Assembly (NCBI GenBank): GCA_014801945.1
Contig: JAAVDF010000030.1
Location: 16,933-71,959 of the forward strand
Reading direction: 5' to 3'
DNA from: Bacteroides sp.
GTDB taxonomy: Bacteria > Bacteroidota > Bacteroidia > Bacteroidales > Muribaculaceae
Length of the DNA stretch: 55,027 bases
Part shown: piece after piece, positions 8,174-17,032 of the stretch
How positions within the stretch are numbered: the stretch's first letter is position 1
Layout of the letters: every line of letters starts with the position of its first letter
Program-made: the position numbers and the translations under genes
Notes under the pieces: generated by a model
Database searches by the model: none
What the model was told of the DNA's origin: nothing
The model's input: only the letters and a program-made list of their open reading frames with translations

Positions 8174-8896
8174 TTATTCGATTAGTTTTAATAGCCTTGA
8201 TTGCGGCGCGTCAGGAAACAGGGATAATAAATGGCTGAGGATACGCTGTCGCGACTCATCGGGGCTACGCTCTTCGCAGTTCGACAGAAGTTCTTCGCCA
8301 TAAAGGGCTTCAGGAGTTGTGTAGCGGGCTATACCCCAGCCGTATGGCTCGCCCGATCGGGAAATGTTGTATTCAAAATCCGCGATAACGATACGCGTTG
8401 CCATCTGGAGTCCGGTCAAGGCCGGTTCAAGACCTCCCCGCCGGCGGTTTTTGGTGACAGGGATAGGTTCAAGAGTGTCGATGAGGTCAAATGAACGGCG
8501 TCGGCGTTTTGATGTCAGTCCGCAGAGATCTTTCAGTTCCTTGGACAGCAGTGATTCATGTGCCCTGACTGTTTCAAGGATCATTTTTTCGCTTATGCCT
8601 GTCTCCGGATCGGCTACCGTGGAAGTGACCGGATGAAGAGCGCGACGGTGATTGGCAAAGTCGGGAAACCAGTCGAGGCTGATATACCCGGCTTTGCCGT
8701 TGAAGAATTTACCGTAGGCGCAATTCAGATTGCGTATCACCTGTCCTTTCCACTCCCAAGGACCTTCTTCCTCTGAAAACCAGAGACGTGGATCGACCAT
8801 TTCCTCAATGGAAAAACCACGCACGGAGTTACGGAAGAATGGTAGGAAACCGAGTTCAAGCACGTAGGCCTCAAGATCGGAAGCGGAACGGAGCAT
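8174..8896 (-). CDS. AlkZ-related protein
   Basis: A 240-residue soluble protein of a family annotated in Bacteroidota as AlkZ-related (winged-helix proteins distantly related to the DNA glycosylases AlkZ/YcaQ). I recognise it from the pattern PWEWKGQVIR, YGKFFNGKAGYISLDWFPDF and YGWGIARYTTPE. The tract GLTSKRRRRSFDLIDTL corresponds to the DNA-contacting winged-helix part. A role in DNA repair or base sensing is a family-level suggestion only. No catalytic residue assignment is attempted. It is a single gene between the tRNA terminator and a nucleoside phosphorylase; the 69-bp gap upstream shows no clear promoter. Confidence 0.75.
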   Translation of the reverse strand: MLRSASDLEAYVLELGFLPFFRNSVRGFSIEEMVDPRLWFSEEEGPWEWKGQVIRNLNCAYGKFFNGKAGYISLDWFPDFANHRRALHPVTSTVADPETGISEKMILETVRAHESLLSKELKDLCGLTSKRRRRSFDLIDTLEPIPVTKNRRRGGLEPALTGLQMATRIVIADFEYNISRSGEPYGWGIARYTTPEALYGEELLSNCEERSPDESRQRILSHLLSLFPDAPQSRLLKLIE

Positions 8897-8965
8897 GTTT
8901 TTTTGTTTAGTGTCTATTGTTTGAGAGTAGGATGCATTAACCTGATCACAGGATCACGATTGACG

Positions 8966-9841
8966 TCAAATGCGTTCGAGGACTGTGGCCACGAGATCCT
9001 GAACGGCTGTCTTGTAATTGGGATTCGCATCATTGTTCATGCGGTTGGCGATGATGGAGCATACGGTCATCGCACGGTGTCCCATGAGACGTCCGAGGCC
9101 TTGGAGCGGGGCCGATTCCATCTCATAGTTGGTCACCTTACGACAATTGTGACGGAACTCCTCGATGCGGCGGTTGAGATCGGGATTAGCGAGAGGCAGA
9201 CGGAGCTTGCGCCCCTGAGGTCCGTAGAAACCGACGGCTGAAATGGTGTTGCCGCGCACCATGTCGTCACGGCCGATCTGATTGACAAGTTCCTCATCGG
9301 CATTAACCACGTATGGCTTGGCCCAAAGCGGATTCCACCCGACGGCCTCACAGAAATCATGTTCGAATTCGAGATCAGCCACGAGGTCGCGTCCGGCATA
9401 ATAGTTGAGCACGCCGTCAAATCCTATAGCCTTCTCGGCAATGACGGGAGTGCCCAATTTCAGTTCCGGCTGGAGTGCGCCGGAGGTACCGATGCGCACG
9501 AGTGTGAGCCGGCGTTTCTCGTCCTTGACCTCACGGGTCTTGAAATCGACGTTAGCAAGTGCATCAAGCTCATTGATCACGATATCGATGTTGTCAGGAC
9601 CGATGCCGTGTGATAGACACATGATAGGTTTGCCGTTGAAAGTACCGCCGATGGTATGAAATTCACGCGAAGACACCTCAAAATCAGTGGTGTCAAAAAA
9701 CGATGCCACCATGTTGACGCGGCCGGGATCACCGACAAGGATCACACGGTCGGTGAGCTGTTCGGGACGGAGATGGAGGTGAAACACTGACCCGTCAGGG
9801 TTGATGATGAGTTCGGAGGGTGGTATTATTTGTTTTTCCAT
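8966..9841 (-). CDS. Nucleoside phosphorylase (uridine phosphorylase-like)
   Basis: A 291-residue enzyme of the PNP/UDP phosphorylase family, which reversibly splits nucleosides with phosphate for salvage. Family marks include ILVGDPGRV (phosphate-binding start, near residue 36), SHGIGPDNIDIV, RIGTSGALQPE and NYEMESAPL, the last carrying the ribose/base-contacting Met-Glu pair. It is longer than E. coli Udp (253), as is usual for Bacteroidota members. The exact base preference (uridine, or purine) is not settled from sequence. It is a single gene downstream of dprA on the same strand, with an 84-bp gap. Confidence 0.9.
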   Translation of the reverse strand: MEKQIIPPSELIINPDGSVFHLHLRPEQLTDRVILVGDPGRVNMVASFFDTTDFEVSSREFHTIGGTFNGKPIMCLSHGIGPDNIDIVINELDALANVDFKTREVKDEKRRLTLVRIGTSGALQPELKLGTPVIAEKAIGFDGVLNYYAGRDLVADLEFEHDFCEAVGWNPLWAKPYVVNADEELVNQIGRDDMVRGNTISAVGFYGPQGRKLRLPLANPDLNRRIEEFRHNCRKVTNYEMESAPLQGLGRLMGHRAMTVCSIIANRMNNDANPNYKTAVQDLVATVLERI

Positions 9842-9925
9842 GATAGTGGTATTTTTTATGTGTGTCTTTATACAGAAGTAGTTTTTTGAATGGTGGAAGT
9901 ATGATACAGTAGCCGTGAATCCTGA

Positions 9926-11035
9926 TCACCGCAGGCGATAGCGGCCACCGGGGATATTCATGATCAGTGACCGGAATTCCATGTCGATCAGCATTGCCAT
10001 AAGGCGTGGGATAGGCATGTCTATGCGGCTGCTGAGTTCGGGAAGCGTGACTTCGCCGCGCGCGGTCATTACATCGATCACAGCTTCCTCTTCGGGAGTC
10101 AGGGTAGGGAAGAGGCTTGGAGTCTCGGCATTTGCATCGGCCATCTGCCATCCGAGATGTCGGCATAGATCCTCGGCAGAGGTGATGAGTGCCGCCGTGT
10201 TTTCGGCGATCAGTGCATTGCATCCTGCCGAATATCGGTCGGATGTGCGGCCGGGGAGCGCGAACACATCGCGGTTATAGCCGGCGGCAAGACGGGCGGT
10301 GACGAGCGCGCCACCCTTGGACGCGGATTCGGCTACCACAAGCGCGTCGGACATACCTGCTATGATACGGTTGCGTGCAAGGAAATTACCTTTGTGAACC
10401 TGAGCTGACGATGGATAATCAGTCAGCAGCATTCCACCGCTGCGTATGATCTCCACGGCGGTCTGGCGATGCTGCGCCGGGTAGATGGTATTGAGGCCGT
10501 GGGCGAGCACACCGATGGTAGGAAGTCCGGCATTCAGTGCGGCCCTGTGGGCGGCGATGTCTATTCCGTAGGCAAGCCCGCTGACAATTATCACTTTTTC
10601 AGGAATGAGTGCCGACAGATCCTCGACAAGACGGTTGACAAAATCAACGCCGTAAGCCGTGGCATGGCGGGTACCTACGATCGAGACGAAGCGCGAATGG
10701 TTAAGGTCACAGTCACCGAGGCCGTAGATGATCAGAGGGGCATCGTCACATTCCAGCAGACGGTGCGGATAGTCATGGTCGCGGAAGTAGGTGGCGGAGA
10801 TTGAATTTTCAGTTATGAAGCTGACTTCCGTCTTTGCGGCTTCAAGAGCCTCGGAGCGGGTGGATGATTTGAAGAGGCGGTTGGAAAAGCCCATCATGGC
10901 TGACAGTTGTGACTCCGAGAACTCAAAAAAGTTCTGTTCCGATCCGGCGCGGTCGAGGATCGACGTTGCAAGAGCGGGAGTCAGCGATCGCAGGGATGCG
11001 AAAGCGATGCGGTATGTCAGCTCATCCGTATTCAT
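9926..11035 (-). CDS. dprA: DNA-processing protein DprA
   Basis: A 369-residue DprA/Smf protein, which loads RecA on incoming single-stranded DNA during natural transformation and is also kept in species with no known competence. The Rossmann-like core is clear: SGLAYGIDIAAH near residue 155, then LLTDYPSS, FLARNRIIAGMS and GGALVTARLA. A C-terminal winged-helix domain (about residues 305-369) follows. The ATG overlaps the stop of the upstream thioesterase gene by 4 nt, so the two are translationally coupled. Confidence 0.95.
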   Translation of the reverse strand: MNTDELTYRIAFASLRSLTPALATSILDRAGSEQNFFEFSESQLSAMMGFSNRLFKSSTRSEALEAAKTEVSFITENSISATYFRDHDYPHRLLECDDAPLIIYGLGDCDLNHSRFVSIVGTRHATAYGVDFVNRLVEDLSALIPEKVIIVSGLAYGIDIAAHRAALNAGLPTIGVLAHGLNTIYPAQHRQTAVEIIRSGGMLLTDYPSSAQVHKGNFLARNRIIAGMSDALVVAESASKGGALVTARLAAGYNRDVFALPGRTSDRYSAGCNALIAENTAALITSAEDLCRHLGWQMADANAETPSLFPTLTPEEEAVIDVMTARGEVTLPELSSRIDMPIPRLMAMLIDMEFRSLIMNIPGGRYRLR

Positions 11036-11427
11036 GTCAGATATTCGCGGAACGCTTCGGCAAGGAGGTCGCCACGTGACAGACGGCCATTCTCCAGACA
11101 GACCACCGTCACGAGAGCATGGACCACATGTGCTCCCGTAGCGGCGTTATAGATGTCCTGAACGAAGATGAAACGCGCACCTTCGCGCTTCATGCTCAGG
11201 CGTGATGTCATTGTCTCGCCGAGCGTCAGTGACGTGAGGTATTCGATTTCTATTTTTCTCACTACCGGATCGAGACCCTGTTCCTGCATTGCGCGGAAAG
11301 AAGTCCCGGCATATTCACAGAAATCATGTCGGGTTATCTCAAGGTAGTGCAGATAGTTCGCGTTGTTGACTATTCCTTGTGAGTCAACCTCATAATCGCG
11401 GACTTTTATCTTTAATTCATAATCCAT
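11032..11427 (-). CDS. Acyl-CoA thioesterase, 4-hydroxybenzoyl-CoA thioesterase (hotdog) family
   Basis: A 131-residue single hotdog-fold thioesterase that would hydrolyse acyl-CoA thioesters. The family motif VRDYEVDSQGIVNNANYLHY (residues 9-28) carries the active-site aspartate region. The length is normal for YbgC/FcbC-like proteins. It is coupled to dprA by a 4-nt overlap. The preceding gene is an acyl-CoA ligase on the same strand 129 bp upstream, so the two could act on the same acyl pool, though that is inference. Confidence 0.9.
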   Translation of the reverse strand: MDYELKIKVRDYEVDSQGIVNNANYLHYLEITRHDFCEYAGTSFRAMQEQGLDPVVRKIEIEYLTSLTLGETMTSRLSMKREGARFIFVQDIYNAATGAHVVHALVTVVCLENGRLSRGDLLAEAFREYLT

Positions 11428-11556
11428 ATCGGGTCAATTCATAATGCACAATACATAATTCATAATATTTGGTTGATGGGCGATGCATCCATAATTGTCA
11501 GAGGCATCGGCAGTTGATTGCGTCGGCCCAATATGAATTATGCATGAAAAAAAGAA
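11428..11556. repeat. AT-rich intergenic repeat with ATAATTCAT/ATTATG words
   Basis: The gap holds several loose copies of a 9-10 nt word (CATAATGCA, CATAATTCATAAT, CCATAATTG, ATGAATTATGCATG) in both orientations. Such AATTATGAATT-type low-complexity spacers occur between Bacteroidota genes. No gene, promoter or terminator is evident here. Confidence 0.45.
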
Positions 11557-13224
11557 TTAAGCATTATATAAGTAGCGTTTGATCGAACGTTTAGGGGTCT
11601 TTTCAAACTCGTTGGCGATCAATTGGATGCGATCGATACGCTCGTAGGGAGCGACAAGTTTGTTGAGATCCGTGCGAACCTGCTCCATGATCTCAGGAAG
11701 TTTCTCGTTTGTGATCTTGTCGCGGTCCATGGCCTCATAGTCGGGATATACAAGGGCTATGAGATGCTTTCCACGCTCTACGACGAGACTCTCCGCAACG
11801 TAGGGCATATTGTTGAGCTTAGCTTCGATCTCTTCGGGATAAATGTTCTGTCCGCTTGCACCAAGAATCATGGTCTTGTAGCGTCCACGGATGAATATTG
11901 TTCCGTCGTGTGAGATCGTGCCCATATCGCCCGTGTGAAGCCAGCCTTCAGCATCGAGCACGGCCTCCGTCGCTTCGGGATTCTTGAAGTAGCCTTGCAT
12001 CACGTTTTCACCTCTGACACAGATTTCGCCGGGGATACGCTCCGGATCATTGCTGTCGGCAATCTTGCTTTCCATATTTGGAAGTGTCCGGCCTGATGAT
12101 CCGATGAGGAATTTACGCCAAGGAGTGTAACTGATAAGCGGGCCGCATTCAGTCATGCCATAGCCTACCGTGAAGGGGAATTTGATGCGGTGGAGAAATT
12201 CTTCCACTTCGTGGTTCAACGGCGCACCGCCGACAATCACTTCCTCAAACTCTCCACCGAAGGCTTCGATGAGCTGCGAACGGATCTTACGGAAGATGAT
12301 GGTCTTGAGTCCGGGTATCTTGAGCGAACGGCGTATAGCCGGTTTGTCGAGAATCGGACGCAGCTTGTTGCGGTAGATCTTCTCAAGGATCAACGGCACA
12401 CAGAGGATGAGGTTGGGCTTTACCTCGGCAAAGGCTTTGAGAAGGAGTTTGGGTGTCGGGAGTTTACCGAGGATGGTGATATGCGTACCGGTAGCGAGGG
12501 GTGTCAGCATGTCGAACGCGCATCCGTAGGCATGGGCCAGCGGAAGGAATGAAAGTGCACGTGAACCGCGATAGTGCAGACGCGAACGAATACCGAAACG
12601 CACGTTGCCGCCGAGATTTCCGAGCGTAAGCATCACGCCTTTTGAAAACCCGGTGGTTCCGGATGTATAGTTGATCTCCGCCAGCTTGTCTTCGCTGATC
12701 TCAGGATAGTCGATGTCGGCGGTAGTGAATCCGTGAGGATAAGTGCGCCGCATTTTTTCCGGTAGTTTGGCAAGGAATTTTTCTGCGACACGGTTAGTGA
12801 CGGGATGTTCGGCAAGCACAGCGCGCCGGTCAAGCGACAGTACTGACTTTACTTTCGGGATCTTTTCAAACTCCATGCTGTCAAAGATACTCTCGTTGAT
12901 GAAGAGCATCACGCTGTCAGAGTGGTTGATGATATGCTGGGCATCCTGAATATTGAAATCGTTCAGCACAGGCACGACAACAGCACCGTAGGTGAGAGTG
13001 GCCATATAGACCACCACCCAAGAGAATGAGTTCTTACCCATGAGGGCTATCTTGTCGCCCTGACGGATTCCGCTTTCCTTGAACAGGAGATGTAGCGCGG
13101 CAATCCTGCGGGCAAGATCAGCGTAAGTCATCGTCTGGCCCATACCGAACTCCGAAAGAGCCGGAAGCTCCCAGTTTTTGCGGAAACTTGCAGCGTATAT
13201 ATTGAGTAGGTTATCGTTGCTCAT
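11557..13224 (-). CDS. AMP-binding long-chain acyl-CoA ligase
   Basis: A 555-residue member of the adenylate-forming enzyme family that activates a fatty acid with ATP and CoA. Motifs are YTSGTTGFSKGV (P-loop-like A3 motif, near residue 182), TVGYGMTECGPL (near 355), GWLHTGDMG (near 430) and a C-terminal catalytic-lysine region with KTPKRSIKRYL. The start at 13224 (MSNDNLLN) is preferred over an upstream in-frame ATG at 13263. Unlike AMP ligases of nonribosomal pathways it has no carrier domain. The specific acyl substrate is unknown. Confidence 0.9.
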   Translation of the reverse strand: MSNDNLLNIYAASFRKNWELPALSEFGMGQTMTYADLARRIAALHLLFKESGIRQGDKIALMGKNSFSWVVVYMATLTYGAVVVPVLNDFNIQDAQHIINHSDSVMLFINESIFDSMEFEKIPKVKSVLSLDRRAVLAEHPVTNRVAEKFLAKLPEKMRRTYPHGFTTADIDYPEISEDKLAEINYTSGTTGFSKGVMLTLGNLGGNVRFGIRSRLHYRGSRALSFLPLAHAYGCAFDMLTPLATGTHITILGKLPTPKLLLKAFAEVKPNLILCVPLILEKIYRNKLRPILDKPAIRRSLKIPGLKTIIFRKIRSQLIEAFGGEFEEVIVGGAPLNHEVEEFLHRIKFPFTVGYGMTECGPLISYTPWRKFLIGSSGRTLPNMESKIADSNDPERIPGEICVRGENVMQGYFKNPEATEAVLDAEGWLHTGDMGTISHDGTIFIRGRYKTMILGASGQNIYPEEIEAKLNNMPYVAESLVVERGKHLIALVYPDYEAMDRDKITNEKLPEIMEQVRTDLNKLVAPYERIDRIQLIANEFEKTPKRSIKRYLYNA

Positions 13225-13411
13225 AAATAAAAGTTGACTTTTTAATGAAGTATGTTCACACACTTCTAACGCTGATTACGAGACCATTGTTTTTGGCTGA
13301 CAGCTCTTTTGAAACGTGAATCCATAAGGATGATACAAAATAACTAAAAAACGCCCGAATATCCAAATCTCATTTTCCGTTTGTGTCGCTTCCCAGTGAT
13401 GACCGACTGGT

Positions 13412-13466
13412 AAAAAGCAAACCCGGAACTGCGTTGCGGTGTTCGCATCCGTCAGTTCCGGGTTTG
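13412..13466 (-). terminator. Terminator of the TPR protein gene
   Basis: A 14-bp perfect stem (13418-13431 with 13453-13466) is followed on the minus strand by CTTTTTA. It lies just after the TPR gene stop. The rest of 13225-13411 shows no gene. Confidence 0.85.
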
Positions 13467-13507
13467 GTGTGGGTTGAATGAATGTTACGGCATGTCAGCC
13501 GCAGTCA

Positions 13508-15136
13508 TTAAAACTTTTTGAGATATTCGCGGAGAGCCTCGTTTTCGGGATCTACTTCAAGGAACTTCTCGAAGTATGCGCGGGCCTGCTCCTTGTCACC
13601 TGCCTTGAGGTAATAGTTGGCGAGGTTGTTGTATGCGCTCTTGTAAGCGTCGGCATACTTGGTCTTGTTCTCAGGATTCTCATCGTAAGCTGCAAGCATC
13701 TGCTGATAAGTCTCAACGAGATCAGGAGTGATTTCAGCACCGTCGCGGATCATCATGAGAGTGGCCTTGTTGCGGTAGAGGGGACCCTTGTTGGCAGCTG
13801 ACTCGATGGCAAGTTCCACATACTTGATACCGTTGTTGGCGGCTTCTGCACGTTCGGGAGATCCTTCGGGGAGTGACACACCGAGGTTCTTGTAACGGTT
13901 CGAGAGAAGGAAGTAGTCATTGAGCGATGCATCGCCGGCATCCACATATTTCTGCATGAACTCAGCAGCCTTCTGGTAGTCCTCAAGATCGGTGTACATG
14001 GACGAGATGTTGGCAAGGATCTGCTTGTTCTTTTCAGGGTTGAGCTCGTAAGCCTTGGTGTAGGCCTCGACAGCTTCCTGCGGACGCTTGAGTTCGCCGA
14101 GGATATCACCGTAGGTAGTGTAGTCCGTAGCTGTGAACTTGGCATTGGTATGAGCGAAGAGCTTCTTGGCTGCTTCCTCTGCGCCGGCGTAGTCATTGAG
14201 GGCTGCCTTGTTGAGCATCACCATGCGCTGCATGTATTCGTTGTCGGGGTCAGCTGCAAGCACCTGATTAGCCACGTCGAGTGATTCCTGATACTTTTTG
14301 CCGAAGTAGAGGAGACCTGAGTAACGCTGCTCGTCACCTTGGAAGTGGTTGGGGTTCTTGATATATTTGCCGTACTGCTCTGCAGCCTTGGTGAACTGGT
14401 TGCCGTCATAGTACTTCTCGGCGAGCTCGCTCTGTGCGAGGGCTGAATTGGGGAGCTTCTGGTTGAGCTCGACGAGCTTGCCGATAGCGAATTCAGGATT
14501 TACTTTGTTGTAAAGGTTGGCATACTTCACGTAAGCCTGCGGATTGATGTCGCCACCTTCCTCGTCATAGATGATGGCCTGCTCGTAGAAACCGGCAGCC
14601 TGACCGATGTCAGAACCCTTGGCCATGTCACCCTTGAGGACGTAGATCTGTGCTTCCTTGTTTTTGGAAACTTTCATCGCGTTGGCGATGTACTTGTCGA
14701 TCTCTTTTGCGTATGTGGTGGGATCTACGTTGAAGTAAGCGCGTGCGATAGCTGCCATGAGCGATGCATCCTTCTTGTTTGACTCGAAAGCCTGCTTGAA
14801 GTTGCGCTCGGCCTCGCTCTTGTTGCCGTTTTTGAGGGCGATCTGACCGAGACCTACATAGTTATAACCATAGGCGGGATTTGCCTGCACACCTTTGTTG
14901 AAGAAGTCGGCGGCTGCAGATGCATTGTTGTTGTCAAGTTCGAGTGAACCGAGGTAGAAATAGGATACAGCCTTGTCGGTCGAGGGGTCGTTGAGGGTTT
15001 TCTCAAGAATGGTTTTAGCTTTTTCAAAACGCTCGGCGTTGTAGTAGTCAACGCCGTCCTGATAACCGCCGCCCTGTGCGAAAGCGGTCATGGCCATACC
15101 TCCGAGGACGAAGGAAAAGAATGTACGGAATTTCAT
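13508..15136 (-). CDS. Tetratricopeptide repeat protein, secreted
   Basis: A 542-residue protein with a signal peptide (residues 1-20, cleavage near AFAQGGG) followed almost entirely by TPR helices. Repeat-like units recur from YYNAERFEKAKTILEKTL (near residue 31) to YLKAGDKEQARAYFEKFLEV near the C-terminus. It is probably periplasmic and scaffolds protein contacts. In Bacteroidales a similar TPR protein often follows TonB/ExbBD genes and a PstS-like lipoprotein; here the PstS-like gene is next upstream, but a strong terminator (15350-15402) separates them. No consensus promoter was found in the 360-bp upstream region. Confidence 0.85.
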   Translation of the reverse strand: MKFRTFFSFVLGGMAMTAFAQGGGYQDGVDYYNAERFEKAKTILEKTLNDPSTDKAVSYFYLGSLELDNNNASAAADFFNKGVQANPAYGYNYVGLGQIALKNGNKSEAERNFKQAFESNKKDASLMAAIARAYFNVDPTTYAKEIDKYIANAMKVSKNKEAQIYVLKGDMAKGSDIGQAAGFYEQAIIYDEEGGDINPQAYVKYANLYNKVNPEFAIGKLVELNQKLPNSALAQSELAEKYYDGNQFTKAAEQYGKYIKNPNHFQGDEQRYSGLLYFGKKYQESLDVANQVLAADPDNEYMQRMVMLNKAALNDYAGAEEAAKKLFAHTNAKFTATDYTTYGDILGELKRPQEAVEAYTKAYELNPEKNKQILANISSMYTDLEDYQKAAEFMQKYVDAGDASLNDYFLLSNRYKNLGVSLPEGSPERAEAANNGIKYVELAIESAANKGPLYRNKATLMMIRDGAEITPDLVETYQQMLAAYDENPENKTKYADAYKSAYNNLANYYLKAGDKEQARAYFEKFLEVDPENEALREYLKKF

Positions 15137-15344
15137 ATTGATTGTCTATTATTATATTTCTATGGTTTATAATTAAGTCTTTATGATTTGATTTTTAGAT
15201 GTCTAAGTAATACGAGAGAGTTTCCTGAGAGGCCAATGATCAGACCTTGGGACATGACGAAGTCACGGCTTGTGTGAGCCTGCATTAGATTTCATAACGC
15301 AAAATACGACATTTTATTTACAATATGCAAGAATCTGCCTGAAA

Positions 15345-15402
15345 AAATTAATACATCGGGAGCGCGTTTAACAATAATTTTTAAACGCGCTCCCGATGTA
15401 TT
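15345..15402 (-). terminator. Strong terminator after the PstS-like gene
   Basis: A 22-bp perfect stem (15350-15371 with 15381-15402, 9-nt loop) is followed on the minus strand by TAATTTTTTC. It fits as the terminator of the PstS-like gene about 95 bp upstream. Confidence 0.8.
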
Positions 15403-15458
15403 GTTGAATCCGATTTATTTATAGCCTGTCTTCGGACTTGTTGAATTCGATTTATTTA
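15401..15458. repeat. Pair of 21-bp direct repeats, period 37
   Basis: The units 15401-15421 and 15438-15458 are identical except for one base (TTGTTGAAT[C/T]CGATTTATTTA). They lie between the terminator stem and the PstS-like stop codon. The function is unknown. Confidence 0.7.
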
Positions 15459-15496
15459 CAGTCAGTCTCCTGACTGCTATGCCGGCGGAGTGATCG

Positions 15497-16474
15497 TCAT
15501 TCCACCTGTACCATGCGCGGGCGCAGTGTGGCCGGCAGGATACCTGTCATCTGTATCAGTTTCTGACCTTGGAAACCAGTCACGAAACTGTAGAAGCGGT
15601 GGGTTGTGGTTCCACCCGGCGCGGTGGTGACCATATAGACCGAGCGGAAAAGCGGATAACTTCCGTCGAATATGTATGCCTGATAGGGCTTGTAGGCTTG
15701 CACTACGTCCTTGCCACGGATTTTGAGCACCTTCACGTCGTCCTTGAAATCAAGCATGGTGGTGTCGCTCTTCTCCACGGCCTGTGCGAGCTCTTCGACC
15801 GACTGTTCGCGGCCCTTCATGTCGCTTGACACCCAGCTTACGCCTATGATGCCCATTGCGTTTTTGTTTTCGGCCACAGCCTTGAATACTTCGGGATTTG
15901 TCTTTACGGCGGAGACATTCGGACCGAAGGGACGGCCGTCGAGGATCGAATCGCGCATATATTTCACAGTCGATGAGCCCTGATGGTCGAAGATCACCGA
16001 GATCTCGCCCAGTTTCGACGGCTCAACCTGATCCCAGCGGGTCACGTCACCGGAAAGAATCTCGGCGAGGTCCTTGCATGAGAGGATTTCCACCGGGTTT
16101 TCCGGATTGACAATGATCGCAAGCGCATCGACTGCTATACGCTGCTGATGTACGAGCTTCTTATTGCTGCGAAGATAATTGACTTCCTTTTCGGTCAGAG
16201 GACGTGTTATTACGGCTGATTTTACTCCGCCCATAGCCATGATGGAGTCGATACAATCATTTTCAGGGAGATAATAGGCGACGACATCTTCCTTAGGATA
16301 GATGTATTCAAACACGTTGATCTCCTGTTCCATTATGCTTTCAAACGATTCATCGCAGGCCACTTTGGCTAATGGGGTGGGTTGCTGCGACGACGACTTC
16401 TTGCCACATCCGCTAAGGAGGGCAAGAAGTGCGAATGCCGTGACAGCTGCTATACTTTTGAATGCTGTTGTCAT
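15497..16474 (-). CDS. PstS-like substrate-binding lipoprotein
   Basis: A 325-residue periplasmic binding protein of the PstS-like family. The lipobox gives Cys23 (LLSGC). The core contains AITRPLTEKEVNYL, DALAIIVNPENPV, IFDHQGSSTVKYM (phosphate-loop-like serine/threonine cluster) and GIIGVSWVSSD. No PstCAB transporter genes are adjacent, so a role in ABC uptake is not supported by context. In related species such proteins are linked to TonB/ExbBD clusters. A small membrane protein gene lies 70 bp upstream on the same strand. Confidence 0.85.
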   Translation of the reverse strand: MTTAFKSIAAVTAFALLALLSGCGKKSSSQQPTPLAKVACDESFESIMEQEINVFEYIYPKEDVVAYYLPENDCIDSIMAMGGVKSAVITRPLTEKEVNYLRSNKKLVHQQRIAVDALAIIVNPENPVEILSCKDLAEILSGDVTRWDQVEPSKLGEISVIFDHQGSSTVKYMRDSILDGRPFGPNVSAVKTNPEVFKAVAENKNAMGIIGVSWVSSDMKGREQSVEELAQAVEKSDTTMLDFKDDVKVLKIRGKDVVQAYKPYQAYIFDGSYPLFRSVYMVTTAPGGTTTHRFYSFVTGFQGQKLIQMTGILPATLRPRMVQVE

Positions 16475-16544
16475 CGAAATTATTTTAAATATTAAATGGA
16501 TGCGAAAATTTCACCCGGTAAGAAGATTCCTTGCGGTCTGTCAG

Positions 16545-16793
16545 TCAATCGGGGTCGTTACCGTAACCGGGATCAATACCTTTGAACTGACGGTATGCGC
16601 GCCAGATACCGTAGGCAGTGAAAATGCCTCCGCCGACCCAGCGTACCCATTCCCATGATTCGGTATATACTACGCCTTCGAAAACGCCACAGAAAAACAT
16701 GATACCTACTCCGACATAGATGATTATCATGATGATGCCGAAGATGTTGCGCATTGTGGCGGGCGTGCCTGTTGAATTTCGTTGAGCACTCAT
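16545..16793 (-). CDS. Small two-helix membrane protein, unknown function
   Basis: An 82-residue protein with two transmembrane segments (about residues 15-35 and 45-62) and a polar tail ending GIDPGYGNDPD. The start at 16793 (MSAQRNST) is preferred over an upstream in-frame codon at 16901, because the upstream 36 residues are basic and low-complexity. It lies on the same strand just upstream of the PstS-like gene and may be co-transcribed. I do not recognise a named family. Confidence 0.65.
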   Translation of the reverse strand: MSAQRNSTGTPATMRNIFGIIMIIIYVGVGIMFFCGVFEGVVYTESWEWVRWVGGGIFTAYGIWRAYRQFKGIDPGYGNDPD

Positions 16794-17032
16794 AGTTGTA
16801 TAGTTTAAAACGTTAATTTTATTGTATTTATAATTTTTATTCAGGGTTGACGGCCGTAGGGATGGCGGAGTGTTTGTCCGCATATCGCTTACCGTTGTCA
16901 TTGTTATAATTTTAACAATTCCTGATAGCGAAAGTTCGCATTATTTTTCCCAAAAATGCGACTTAGCCGTAAAATTAACAAAAAAATCTTAATCGTTAGT
17001 GCTGAGCAGGGATGAATTCCGGAAAAGCTCTG

